Shown: in pieces, positions 10,004 through 21,638 of the stretch | Position numbering within the stretch: position 1 is the first letter of the stretch | Layout: every line of letters starts with the position of its first letter | Source of the DNA: Ophiosphaerella korrae | Taxonomy: Eukaryota; Ascomycota; Dothideomycetes; Pleosporales; Phaeosphaeriaceae | NCBI GenBank assembly: GCA_028456385.1 | Contig: JALNQF010000166.1 | Coordinates: 33,435-97,434 of the forward strand | DNA length: 64,000 nucleotides | Direction: 5' to 3' | Notes under the pieces: generated by a model | The model's database searches: none | What the model was told of the DNA's origin: nothing | Seen by the model: the letters and a program-made list of their open reading frames with translations, nothing else | Made by a program: the position numbers and the translations under genes

Positions 10004-10640
10004 TATGGCTAGACCGCGCCGATTTAGACGAGAGATAGATGGAAATGCTCGCAGAAAGCCAAATTTGAGTCTAGGCGAGCGCAATAGGATTATTAGGATA
10101 GTTTTAGTTAGTGTAGGGCACTCTCAAGTTGTACGCCAGTTTAACTGTACACTATTAGCTATTAGCTAGATCATAAAAAAATACAGCGAAACAGGCAACG
10201 TTAAAGATAAACCTCGCAGTAACAGTCTACCTATATTATTACTATGCTAGAAGAAGCCTATATATCATAAGGGTCGTTCCTAGCTAAAGATTAAGTACTT
10301 AGAGCTTACTAAAGCTACTGTAGTTGTAGTAGTAGATAGGACTCCTTTAAAGCTACCTAGCTATAAGACATTATACTACTTTATTAGAAGACGTAGCTTT
10401 ATTAAAAATCTATATAAAAAGTGACTAAAACTTAAGCCTATCTATGCTTAGAAACGCTAGTAGTTCTGTTAACAGTATTGCTACTTTTAGTAGTACTTAC
10501 GTATACTTAAATTCTTAGATAAGTACTCTCTTTTAAAAAGCTCTAGCTACAACTATAAGTAGTGCTTTTAGTTCTTGTAGGAGAAATAGAAGCTAAAGAC
10601 AATATGTTACGAATATAACTAGGCCTGTTAGCCTACTGTA
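10004..10640 (+). pseudogene. Tc1/mariner transposase relic, RIP-damaged
   Basis: A frame from the ATG at 10004 reads as the N-terminal helix-turn-helix of a Tc1/mariner transposase (SLGERNRIIRIVL, then VRQFNCTLLAIS). After a TAG it continues in frame with the linker KKYSETGNVKDKPRS. Downstream, the translation is broken by many TAG/TAA codons, as expected from RIP at Gln and Trp codons. Only scattered similarity to the second half remains near 10430-10480. The DDE residues cannot be identified, so the copy is dead. Confidence 0.7.
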
Positions 10641-12625
10641 GCTCGAACCAATAGACCCCGACAGCGGGGGCGAACTCGAGTAGGATGACGCAACCGAACA
10701 CAACCTCAACACGTGACTAGTTCGTGGGTTAGTAACACTTAGCAGCAACTAACCTACTAGCCTACGTATCTGTAGTTAGTAGACTAGTACTGCTACTAAC
10801 CTACTAACCTGCTAAGACAAGATTAGTATATAGGCACTTCTGCGTGCAAAGATAGAAACCTTGTAGTTAAGAATATATTCACTCGCAATCCTATAGTTGC
10901 ATACTTAAACTACTTGTAATACTTACCCACTACTAAAACCTACGTGTCTATCCTCCCTCTTGACCTCTAGCCCTAATAGGCTAGGCTCTTATCTTCGACA
11001 TAAGCTCGCCCGTTACATAATAACTAAGGTTAACGTCTATTAGCGCCCTGCTTAGATAGTATAGGGATATATGTAGCTAGATAAACAAGGTAAGCTACGC
11101 TGTAGTCTACTTATTATTATAGAGAGAGATAATCGTACATAACGACGTAGCTACTTAAAAGTTATATTAAAGCTCTTTGTAGAGGCCTACTACCTAACTA
11201 GCGGTAGTCTTAGCTTTTTATGCAGGATAATGTGCGCATACACACCTTATGCGCAACAATGAGATAGATAGATTAACACTACATTACACCTATAACCTAG
11301 CTACCTTACTTACCTAACCTTAACCTAATTAAGCACCTCTAGTAGCACCTTAAGAAGATAATGCATATGTACTACCTACAATACAATAACTCTTTACAAG
11401 CTAAAGAGAAGTGGGAGGGCTCCTGCAGCGCGTTGAAGGAGTGCTGGCGGCGCATACCAGGTACGCTCATACGCAAGTTTATCTTGAGTATGCCGAGGAG
11501 GATTCAAGCTTGCAGGTGCGCGCGAGGCTAGGAGACTAAATACTGATTCAATTCTCTTCAAATACATCAAAAAAACCAAGTTTCTATATAATTTCAGGTA
11601 GTGGGTGGTTGTAAACGATGAGGCGTCAATCTCGTGTTGGGCGTACACGTGCCACGCTGTGCTAAACTTATGTCCAGTCACTGTATTTCTTACGTAGCAG
11701 CTAGCGTCAAACCATACTAGGCAGGCTTGAGAAGCTTTCTATGAGAAAGAGTTATTTTACAACAGCCTTAATACAGTAGATTCTTGTAGATGAAGGTAGG
11801 GCGAGGTGGGGGGGCCGAATGGCTATGGAAAGCGGTTTCTGCTGTTTTGATACCTATCCGGAAACCGCACAAGAAGGACGGAGTTATCGTCCATAGCAGC
11901 CCTAATTCTTTTTCAGGACCTCGAACTTCGAATTTTGGAAGGCATTTATCGATCCTGATAGGGCAGTATCTAAAACCTTAGAAACATATCACTTGGTAAT
12001 ACTGCAACTATATCTTTTCTCAACATTGAGGTCTATATGTTGTATCGTATCTATCACATAATCCTATCCTAGCTATCTATAAGTATAGATCCTATTTCAA
12101 TATGTAATTAATCTACAGCTGGACTGTATCCCATGCTCAACCTTAAAGTCCATTTTAAAAGGGTCTCGAATAGTAGAGATTTGGTAGTACAGCAAGAAAC
12201 CTCGTAGAGACTTGGAATTACTTATGGCATCTAGAATCAATCGGCTCACTCGAATAGAGTTGTGTCCATTTGATTTCATGATTGGACACAATATACTATG
12301 TTCATAGCTCTGAAAGAACGTATTCGATTTGCTCCTTATTTAAATTTAATAGAGCAGCATGTACCATATATACAAGTTGCGAAGAATGACTAGAAAACAA
12401 AAATAGAAAGCACACAGTGCATGGAACAGATCCGGGACACTTGTGCAACAAATGCGTCAGGAGAGGGAAATACGAAACAGCCTCATAGTTCAAGTTCAAG
12501 TAATGAACAATAAACATGCAGCTGCTTTCGCTAGCTTTCAGATGGCAATCTAGTGCCTGCTAGGAATTCGTGACTGAGAAAATGAACATACAGCGCAAAA
12601 GAAAGTGGGTATTTTCTAGCAACGG
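10641..12625. other. unidentified repeat-derived and intergenic DNA
   Basis: Positions 10641-11390 are rich in TAG, CTA and TTA and look like moderately RIP-mutated repeat DNA of unknown family. A less mutated GC-richer patch near 10627-10730 could be an LTR fragment. Positions 11394-12625 have ordinary composition. A 95-codon minus-strand frame at 11394-11681 shows no recognisable domain. Confidence 0.4.
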
Positions 12626-13108
12626 TTATCGCCTGTATCTTGTTTTTGGCTTTATCATGCCATAATACTCCGCATCCGTCTTTCCTAATACCGCATCATA
12701 AGGAGGATCATTCGTCTTGGTCACGAAAAATCGAGTATTATGCCATTTTTGTTTGTTGCTTTCCCAGCACCAGTCTAGATACACGTATCCATCGATATCC
12801 TCTCCGTATGTTTGCGTGGGCGATGGCAGCGTGTTTTCCTCGTCGATCGAGCGATATTGTTCGCGAAGCACTTTTGTTACAAGTCGTTGTGAAATAACAT
12901 TAGAATCGGACGTTGTATCGCAAACAAGAATAGCACGGCGTGTGGTTTTAGTGTCGTTGAGCGATCGTGCCCGGATTACTATGGGCGTGGGATGACGGAG
13001 CGTTCGCCTCTTCTGAAAAATCATGAGCCTCGGGTTGTGCCTGGAGAGTACCAGCTCAGAACGTGCCTCTCTGCTGGACGGGAAGAAGTGTGCGATACAT
13101 CCGGACAT
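12626..13108 (-). CDS. small retropepsin-like (aspartyl-protease-fold) protein
   Basis: A 160-residue frame without stops, in DNA of normal composition between damaged repeats. Residues about 60-145 resemble a retropepsin-type domain. A strand leads into CDTTSDSNVISQRLV, the position of the catalytic D-T/S-G motif (here D-T-T in place of D-T-G). The loop GEDIDGYVYLDWCWE follows, then FFVTK and PPYDAVLGKTDAEYYGM, equivalent to the ...D-x-x-L/I-G strand. Similar short fungal proteins with the pattern CDTGSDxNxIS are known to me in general terms. It may be a domesticated retroelement protease or a repeat-encoded gene. The degenerate third motif residue makes proteolysis doubtful. The start is the ATG at 13108; upstream exons cannot be excluded. 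Confidence 0.55.
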   Translation of the reverse strand: MSGCIAHFFPSSREARSELVLSRHNPRLMIFQKRRTLRHPTPIVIRARSLNDTKTTRRAILVCDTTSDSNVISQRLVTKVLREQYRSIDEENTLPSPTQTYGEDIDGYVYLDWCWESNKQKWHNTRFFVTKTNDPPYDAVLGKTDAEYYGMIKPKTRYRR

Positions 13109-14423
13109 GATGTAGAGGGATCATGGGTATCGAACGTGGTGATTTGCGCGTTTCTGGTTTGGAGGACTTGGGTGACTAGAAGGGCGCTGAGAGGACGTGG
13201 CCCCCATAGCCTAGCGCAAAACCCTTGGGTCCTGACGGACGTTAGCGGGGCTATGAGAGGCATATTGATAGCTATTCCGGGTATCGCGCGGTCCTCCGGG
13301 CGCCCCCCGCTTTTATATGACGAGTACTATACAATACTGGTATTATACAGTGGCTGTATTACTGCACGGCGATACGAGCGAAAAATTCGAGATGGAGTTT
13401 TGAGATGGGGAGGTGCTGCACGACTAGCGACGCGCACGAACAAAGGAGATGACTACTTGGGTAAACAAAGCGTAAACAACATCGAAAAGGGCGTATTTTA
13501 CAGCTGAAACACTAGCTGTAAGATGGGCAGCGCGCTACGCTGACCTAAGTATAGAATCCTTAGTAGTATCCAGTTATTATCATACAAGGGTGGTACACAA
13601 ATTCTTGAGCTGGCTCGTGCAGCGCATAGGCCGTAGAATTCAATCGAAGGAATCGTTGGACAGCCAGCGATTACTCTATCCATCAATACAACCCTTGCTG
13701 TACCCCAACCCCTTGTGCTGCTACTACAACGCCTCCTATTCACTAGTGACTTGGCCTAGCCTTGAGTGACTCGGTTTAACAATACAAGCCTAGATTATTA
13801 CGTAGTAGTAATCTTTAAACTTAGGGACAATATAGTCTAGATAATATTTCTCCTCTATTCTCCTTATTACTGTAACGAAGGTTCTCCGAACACTCGAGAC
13901 TCTCGTGAACTCTGGCACGAGTTGGGGGCGGGGCCGATACACCAAAGATCATGACACTGTATAGTTGTAATCCAAAGCAGGGCCGATGCGCTACACAGGC
14001 GCATAATAGGCTTGATACTTACAAAGAGAGTAAAGCAAGTATTATTCTCCCTTAGATACTAGTAGTACTATCGAATACTATCTGCATCCTTTACTATCTC
14101 CTGTAGCCTACGGCAAGTACTATTGTCTTCTAGCTACCTTATAACAATTACCTAGACTTTCTCTCTCCTATATTTAAATAATACCTTATTAGACTAGATT
14201 ATTCTTCTCTATATCTCTTAAAGCTAAGCTAGGTAGGTCTCTACCTATAGAAAGCAATCTTGTATATATTTTACTTTAAGAAGAAGCTTCTCTATTACTA
14301 GTTAGGAGTAGTAGCCTTCTTATTTAAAGGCTTTCTTAATTATTTGTTTATTGTAATTTAATTTAAGCTTGTTAGTAATCTACTAGAGAGGCTTCTACTA
14401 CTACTTATAAGATATAGTAATAG
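13109..14423. other. gene-free boundary segment before the retrotransposon block
   Basis: Open frames on both strands at 13021-13743 show no recognisable domain and overlap each other. From about 13750 the sequence becomes TpA-rich. A non-mutated island at about 13875-14010 retains CpG and G-runs and contains two related GGGCCGAT words (about 13933 and 13981). It may be a fragment of a non-RIP-affected repeat. Confidence 0.4.
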
Positions 14424-15067
14424 TGTAACGGGTCTACTAGGGTCGACTTCCTAATAACCTTTAAATTGTTAGTAGATTAAGGGGTAACGACAAAAGCTTA
14501 TATAGTAATTAGCAATAACTTTAAATAATAGTTAATTTGTGTGTGCAATGTTAAGTATTAGCGTTCTAGGTTAGAGATTAGATTACTAATAACATCCTAA
14601 TAATGCGCATTCTATTTAACTATATACTTGTACTAATCTATTTGTGCAATACTACAGATTATACTAATCTATTCGTACGTAATTATAGATTACCTTAATC
14701 TATTTATACGTTATTATAGATTACTCTAATCTATTTGTGCAATACTACAGATTATACTAATCTATTCGTACGTAATTATAGATTACCTTAATCTATTTAT
14801 ACGTTATTATAGATTACTCTAATCTATTTGTGCAATACTACAGATTATACTAATCTATTCGTACGTAATTATAGATTACCTTAATCTATTTATACGTTAT
14901 TATAGATTACTCTAATCTATTTGCACGTAATTACAGATTACTACTACGTGTCCTAGTTATAAGTAGTTTCCTAATTAAGGTCGTTACCCCGCTCGTCCTA
15001 TACTTTGTTAGCACCTAAGTTAGGACTAATTAGCTCTAACTTAATTTCTCTTGTTACGCCTATAACA
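14424..15067 (-). repeat. 3' LTR of element 1 (644 bp)
   Basis: Aligns end to end with 21212-21638 apart from an expanded 31-bp repeat array. It is 217 bp longer than its partner, exactly seven 31-bp monomers. Confidence 0.85.
14656..14934 (+). repeat. 31-bp minisatellite inside LTR, nine monomers in a 93-bp higher-order unit
   Basis: Nine consecutive 31-bp monomers, each starting AGATTA and containing TAATCTATT, so every monomer has a short AGATTA/TAATCT inverted repeat. Three monomer variants follow in fixed order, giving a 93-bp unit repeated three times. The first two units are identical and the third differs only in its last monomer. The partner LTR has two monomers. Confidence 0.9.
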
Positions 15068-18000
15068 CTATCTCTCCCTCTAAGTAGGTTCTAGTTTATC
15101 TATCCTAGAGCTAGAGTTATTAATCTAGTTTCTTCGTTAATGTAGAGTTCCTTATCTTCCTTTATACCTACTAAATCTACCCTTTATTATCTTTAATTAG
15201 TAGATTGTATATTACGCTATAGTATTACTATATTTCTTTATTCTTATTATAGATCTTTAAATCCTCCTATAAAGTGTATTTCTATAAAATATAGTAAGGC
15301 CTATAAGGTATATATTTGTACTAATACTTATATATCTTATAACCTTTCTAGCGTATCTCTTATAGAGTATAAGTTAATAATACTTATTTATGCGTCTATA
15401 CTTATTTGTAATAGAGAGAGCTATTAACTATACTTAAGATAAACTATCTAAATAGATTGCTAAGGCTAAAAAAGAATATAATTAGATTCTAAGTATATAG
15501 GTAGAAAATTACGCTTGTTTACTTTATCTTTGTAAGACAAAGGCCTTAAATAATAAGAAGTTTATTATGTAAGCTACTCTTATAGAGTCTAAGCTTAATT
15601 TTAAGGCTGTAGTAGAGGCTACTCCTATTACGTTAGGCGTTCCTATTGCCTCTCTATCTAGTAGTAGTAACGTTAATTTTCTTAGTTCGCTATAAGGCGC
15701 TTTAGAGGGTTTTAATTTTAGAACTCTTCTAGTTTCTTAAGGTAATTAAGATTATCTTCTAGTTCCTACGTATTTTCCTATAGTTGTCCTTTTTTATCTA
15801 TACCTATCTATTCTACTAAGTAGTAGTTCCTACTGTTATAGAACTAATATTCTAGGATTCTCTTAACTTCCTATTCTTCTTATTCTCTATACATATCTAC
15901 TTTATACACTAGTAGTTCTGCGTTTTATAGTACTTATTCTAGTAGTACTACGTAGAATATTAGGTATATCTTTATCTTGTTTAGTAGCTTTAGTTTAAAT
16001 ATAACTAGTATAACTCTTTTCTTAATTTTATATAGTTCTATTTTAATATAATCTAGTTTTAAACTTAGTCTTTTACTTTTTACGTTTTTCCTAACTAGCT
16101 ATACTTTTTCTCCTTCTCTAAATTAGGGTCCCTCTTTATACTTCTTGTTGTAGTATCGTGCTATTTAATTATGTAGGAATTCTACGTCCTATCTTAGTTA
16201 ATTATATATATCTTTAAGTCTATTAGTAAGGTTTTCTCCTCTTAGGAACTAAGATATCTAAGTTCTTAGTATTTAGTATATATTAGGGTTAAATCTAGAG
16301 TTTATAAAGAAAGGTAATACTCCTATTACTATATTCTTTATACTATTATATACTAGCTATACTATAGGTAGTAACTATACCTAGTTATTTTAATTGTAGT
16401 TAAGGTAGTATCTTAAGTACTGTTCTACTATCTAATTTATTTGTTCTAATTATCTATCTATCTATAGGTAATATACTATAGATATTACGTATTGTATTCC
16501 TAATTATACTATTATTATTCCCTATAGTTTTAATATAAATCTTACATCTCTATCTATAATAATCTTGTCTAGTAGTCTATATTAACTAATTATAGTTCCT
16601 AGAACCTAGTATATAGTAACCTCTATCCTACTTTTTTCTTTATATAGTCTAAAGTATAAGTACTTTATAAGTTTATCTACTATTGTTAAAATTCTATTAT
16701 ACTTAACCTCTAATATTAGGTCTTTTAATTTTAGTAGCTTCGTAATAAAGTCTATTATAATAACTCCCTATAGTTATTCTAGTATCTTAACTAGTTATAG
16801 TATCCTATATAGTGCGTATCTATTATACTTGTTTCTATTGTATTCTATATAGTCTTGTAGTACTTCTATTACTAGTTGTCTTACTCTTAGGATATAGTAG
16901 TCTCTTAGTAATCTATCTAATATTTTGTTAATACCCTAGTGTCTATATACTAGTAGTTTATAGAATTATTGTATAAACTCTCTCTATATTTTACTTAGTA
17001 TATACGTTCTTCTATATACTTTTATAATTCTTTCCTAAATCTTAAACTTTCTTATTTCTTAAGAGGCTTTTTCTATTTCCTTTTAAATCTATTTGTCTAG
17101 CTCGCTACTTTTTCTTTTAAGTGTTGTAGCTATTTTAGGTATATTTAGGACTAAGTGTCCTTCTTTATTCTATATTAGAACTATACTAGTAGCGTTTACT
17201 TCTTTCTATAAGTCTAGTCTTCTACTAAGAGTATCTATAAATTCGTTATCTTTCCCTTTTATATATATAATTTCTAGGTTAAATATTAATAGAAATTCTT
17301 ACTATCTTGTATAGCGTTATAATAAGTCCTTATTTATTATAAATCCTATAAGATTCTTATAGTCTATATAGACCTTTATCTTGTATTTTACTCTTTATAA
17401 GTATACTCTCTATTACTTAAATACTTTATAGATTGCTAGTATTTCTTTGTTGTAAATTAAGTAGTTAAGCTCTACTAGCTTTATTTTCTTAGAGAAGTAC
17501 TTAACTAAGTACTCTTTTTTAGTCTTTAGGTCTTCTTGTATTAGTACTATCCTATAGACTAAGTTAGATACGTCTGTTTTTACTATTACTAGTAGGTCTA
17601 GGTTATATATTCTAATAACTAGGTTTTCTATAAATTTCTTTTTAATCTTATTAAATACCTTATTATATTCCTTTAACTACTTAAATAGTGTATCTTTCTT
17701 TATAAGTCTTGTTATTAGTTCTATATCTTTAGACTATCTTACTATTAGCTTTCTACAAAAGTTTACTAGTCTATAAAATTATTATACCTCTTTTAGGTTC
17801 TTTAGTGTTAGCTATTTATTAATTAACTTAATCTTTCCTAGGTTAATCTTAATTTTTCCTAGTTTAATAATAAATCTAAGGAAATCTATTTCTTTTATAT
17901 AGAATTCGCATTTTCTTATTTTAAGAAATAGTTTATTTTTTACTAGTTTTTCTAGTACCTTATATATATATTATACGTGTTCTTCTTCTATTTCTAAGAA

Positions 18001-21000
18001 TATAAGGATGTTGTCTAAGTATACAAATATAAATATATCTAAGTACTCTCTTAGTACTATATTAATTCTTTCTTAAAAGGCTACTAGTTCGTTTATTAGG
18101 CTAAAGAGTATAACTAAATATTTATATAGTTTATATTGCGTTCTAAACGCTGTTTTCTATTTATCTCTTTTCTTAATTCTAATCTAGTAGTAGGCGTTTT
18201 AGATATCTAGTTTTGTAAAGATTTTTACTTTTTATAGCCTATCTTGTATTTTATTTATTTATAGTAAAGAGTATTAGTTCTTATTTATAATTATATTAGT
18301 TTTCCTAAAGTCTATATAAGGTCTCTTATTACTTATCTCTTTTTTGTCTACGAATATAAGTCTATATACTACTAAAGATTTAGATTCTTATATCTATCCT
18401 TTCTTAATTGCATTCTATATAAACGTTTATTTAATTTTTAATTCTTCTTCTATTTTTCTATATACTAGGCTCTATCTTATATATTTTCCTTCTTCTAGTT
18501 CTATTACTAAGTCCTATAGTTAGTATTCTAGAAGGTAGTTGTCTAGTTTAGTAAGTTGTTTTTCTTACTTCTTATCTTCCTCTAAGAACTATCCTTTGTA
18601 TATACTTATGTTAGCTTTTAACATGTCTTTTTTAGGGTAGCTAATTCTTCCTATTCTCTAATTAATCTTTAGGTTAGTTAACTATAACTATAGTATACCT
18701 AATATTACGTCTTGTTTATTATTAATTGTTGTTATATCTATAACTATATTCTTAATTATTATTCTTTTTAGTTCTAGTGTAGAAGGAACTATTTTAAACT
18801 TAATAAGTTCTTAGAATAGTTTTTCTTTAATTATACTTAATTATCGTAGGTATTTCTTTATTATATAACGTATTCCTTGTATTTCTATAAACTTTTTTAA
18901 TATAAAGTTTCTTATAGCTCTACTATTAATTATTATTTATACTTTTTTTCTTTAATACGTGCCTTTTTTTGTAATATATAGGCCTCTTATACCTTCTAGC
19001 TATTCTTACTTAGGTAATTTTGTAAATTATCTATCTATCTAGAGCTATAGCCTTACTTTAAGTTTATATTCCTTGTATTTTAGATATTTATTATACGTGT
19101 ATTTATACTACAGTTCTCCTTAGATGTATTTCTTAGATAGTTTTAGTCTTAGCCTTACTACTAAGTAACCTTCTTCTAGTATTATTTCCTATCCTTAGAT
19201 ATCTTCTACTAGAATTACTCTTATATAATTGTAGCCTTTTCTACGTATTAGCTATATACTATTATTTGCTTTAGAGTTCTTGTGTATAATATAATTCTTA
19301 TCTAGGTATAATATTTATAATACTTTAAAGTATACTAGATATTTTAGATCTATTATTTTGTTATCCCCTTCTTAGTATTTATCTTTCTTAGGTGTATCTA
19401 TAGTTAGGATATAGTATACTACTAGTATTCTTAGAGTATAGGCTTTATTAATCTATTACGTCTTTTTTATAAAGGACTACTACTCTCTTTATATAAGTAT
19501 TCTTCTTACTATAACTATATATTATTTTATCTATTCTTAGAATAGTATAAACTTTATTTCTTTAGGATTACGTTCTTTTTAGTTTTTATACGCTTCCTCT
19601 ATACTTATAACTAGTAAGTATTTCTAAACGAACTTCTATTACTTATTTTATTCCTCTATATCTATTATTATATAGCTATTGTAGCTATATATATCTAGCT
19701 AGGTATACTCTATACTTCTTATACTAACTTTCTTCTTACTTCCTTATAGTCTTTTAGAAGAAGCTATAGTAGTCTCTTTATCTAGCGCTAGTTCTTTAGC
19801 CTAGATTAATAGAATCTAGGGCTCTTCCCCTTCTAAATCTTCTATTAGTAGGTCTATTATATATACTATCTCTTCTAGCTATACTTTTATTTTTTCTTTT
19901 ATTACTACTACTCTATTTTTCTATAAGAACTATCTTACTCCTTACTTACTAAAAAGGTATATATAGTAGTTATCTTTGTAACAAAAGGTCTAATAGAGTA
20001 TTACGTATTATATTTTTTTACTCCTAGCTACCTTTTCTTAAGGTTTAGCCTATACTTTTAGTACTTCCTTCTTACTTTTAGTTATCTTTAACTATATTTC
20101 TTTATCTTTCTTATAGTCCTTACTTCTATAGTCTTTTATAAAGTATCTTAGTTTTCTATATTTATAGTATACTATATCCTTTTTCTTTTATAATTAGTAG
20201 TTTTTTACGTAGTAGCCTTTCTTACTATAGTTAAAGTACGTAAAGTCTTTATTCTTCTTTTTCTTCTTATCTTTATTAGCGTTAAGGATTATAGGGTCTC
20301 TAACGTTCTAGTTTCTAGGTTAGCTTCTATACTTGTTTTTCTTCTATTCTTAAAGATTATTGTTAATTTGTATTACCTATTATTTTAGAGCTTCTAGTAT
20401 CCTAGGTTTCTCTATATAGATTATTTTGTATTAGATTTTTATATTTAGTCCTTGTTTAAATTGTAATATTAAGGCTAATTTATTCTATTCTATATTTTAA
20501 AATAGTTTTTTAAACTATAATATATATTTAAGAATACTCTTACTTTATATAAGCCTTTTAAGTTTTTCTTCTACTTATTAGGTAATGTCTATATCCCTAA
20601 ATGCTACTCTTATTTGTTTAGTAAAGTATTCGTAGCTTCTAAAGATAGCTCTAGTTTTATCTTTCTATATTATTAGGGCGTATATTGTATAATCTATCTA
20701 GTAAGGTTTAAACTATCTTATTGTATCTTCTTTAAGGTGCATTCTAATATATATTACCTTTTTCTCTTCTATATTAAGGTATAGTACTTATATATCTATC
20801 TAGAGTTATACTAATATAATAAAAGGTCTTAACTTTTCCCTTATTCTATTAAATTTCTTAAGTACAAGTATCTTAGGTAGTTTCTTTGTTGCACTTATCT
20901 CTAGTCTTTAAGTAATTAGTTCTATCTAGTTCTAACCTTTAATAATAGCCTTAATCTAAGCTTTGTTTTATTTTAAATATTCCTAGAGTTCTTTATTTTA

Positions 21001-21211
21001 TATTTCTAAGGTTTTAATTCCTATTTTTATATCTTCCTTTTTAGAGATTAAGTTGTTTAGGTAGTTTTTAATGTCCCTCTATACTATATTATCTAACTTG
21101 TAACTACTTATAGGTACTTTAACTCCTTTCTTAGTTAAAATTTCTACTATCGTATTAGCTAGACTATACGCTACTTACGCTTCGCTCCTCTTAGTAACTA
21201 AATCGGTAAGG
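15068..21211 (-). pseudogene. gag-pol of element 1 (chromodomain Gypsy), RIP-damaged
   Basis: Read on the minus strand from the right, the order is gag (about 21200-20300), two CCHC zinc knuckles with Cys changed to Tyr (about 20240-20140) and protease (near 18900). Reverse transcriptase (about 18420-17560), RNase H (17560-17150) and integrase (16960-16150) follow, and last comes a chromodomain (about 15960-15790, YLVEWIGI-like). The RT active-site motif reads YLDN instead of YLDD near 18010. Gln codons are largely TAA or TAG, so no product is possible. The stretch 15068-15780 holds an antisense coding relic (coiled-coil type) comparable to those in B1, B2 and D. Confidence 0.8.
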
Positions 21212-21638
21212 TGTAATAGGTCTACTAGAGTCGACTTCCTAATAACCTTTAAATTGTTAGTAGACTAGGAGGTAATAATAAAATCTCGTATAGTAATTAG
21301 TAATAACTTTAAATAATAGTTAATTTGTGTATATAATATTAAGTATTAGCGTTTTAGGTTAGAGATTAGATTACTAATACTATCTTAATAATGCGCATTC
21401 TATTTAACTATATACTTATACTAATCTATTTATATAATACTATAGATTACACTAATCTATTTATACATAATTATAGATTACCTTAATCTATTTATACGTT
21501 ATTATAGATTACTACTACGTATCCTAGTTATAAGTAGTTTCTTAATTAAGGTTATTACCCCGCTCGTCCTATGCTTTGTTAGTACCTAAGTTAGGACTAA
21601 TTAGCTCTAACTTAATTTCTCTTGTTACGCCTATAATA
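21212..21638 (-). repeat. 5' LTR of element 1 (427 bp)
   Basis: Partner of 14424-15067. In sense orientation the sequence after its end reads CCTTACCGATTTAGTTA. The same stretch, with few differences, follows the B1 and D 5' LTRs, marking the primer-binding region. It does not begin with the TGG expected for 3'-tRNA priming. Confidence 0.85.

Larger units (their letters stand above)
14424..21638 (-). mobile_element. Element 1: Ty3/Gypsy chromovirus-type LTR retrotransposon (family A), RIP-inactivated
   Basis: An LTR pair at 14424-15067 and 21212-21638 starts TGTAA...GGTCTACTAG and ends CCTATAACA or CCTATAATA. Gag-pol lies on the minus strand, so the 5' LTR is the right-hand one. The flanking 5-mers are AATAG (left) and TATAG (right), an imperfect target-site duplication. 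The right flank is interior sequence of element E, whereas the left flank is unrelated to E, so the left junction may be rearranged. Confidence 0.85.

Noticed and set aside
11394..11681. 95-codon minus-strand frame
   Set aside because: No domain recognised; composition and neighbours suggest repeat-derived DNA.
12992..13507. 171-codon plus-strand frame overlapping the retropepsin-like gene
   Set aside because: Translation is low in family-like content and no domain is visible. The opposite strand has a recognisable fold signature over the shared part.
14656..14934. Regular 31-bp repeats that could be mistaken for a CRISPR array
   Set aside because: The repeats are contiguous with no unique spacers, lie inside an LTR, and the genome is eukaryotic.
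17093..17314. Hydrophobic open frame inside element 1
   Set aside because: It is antisense to RIP-damaged pol (RNase H/integrase region). The Leu/Ile/Ser-rich look comes from TpA-saturated DNA.
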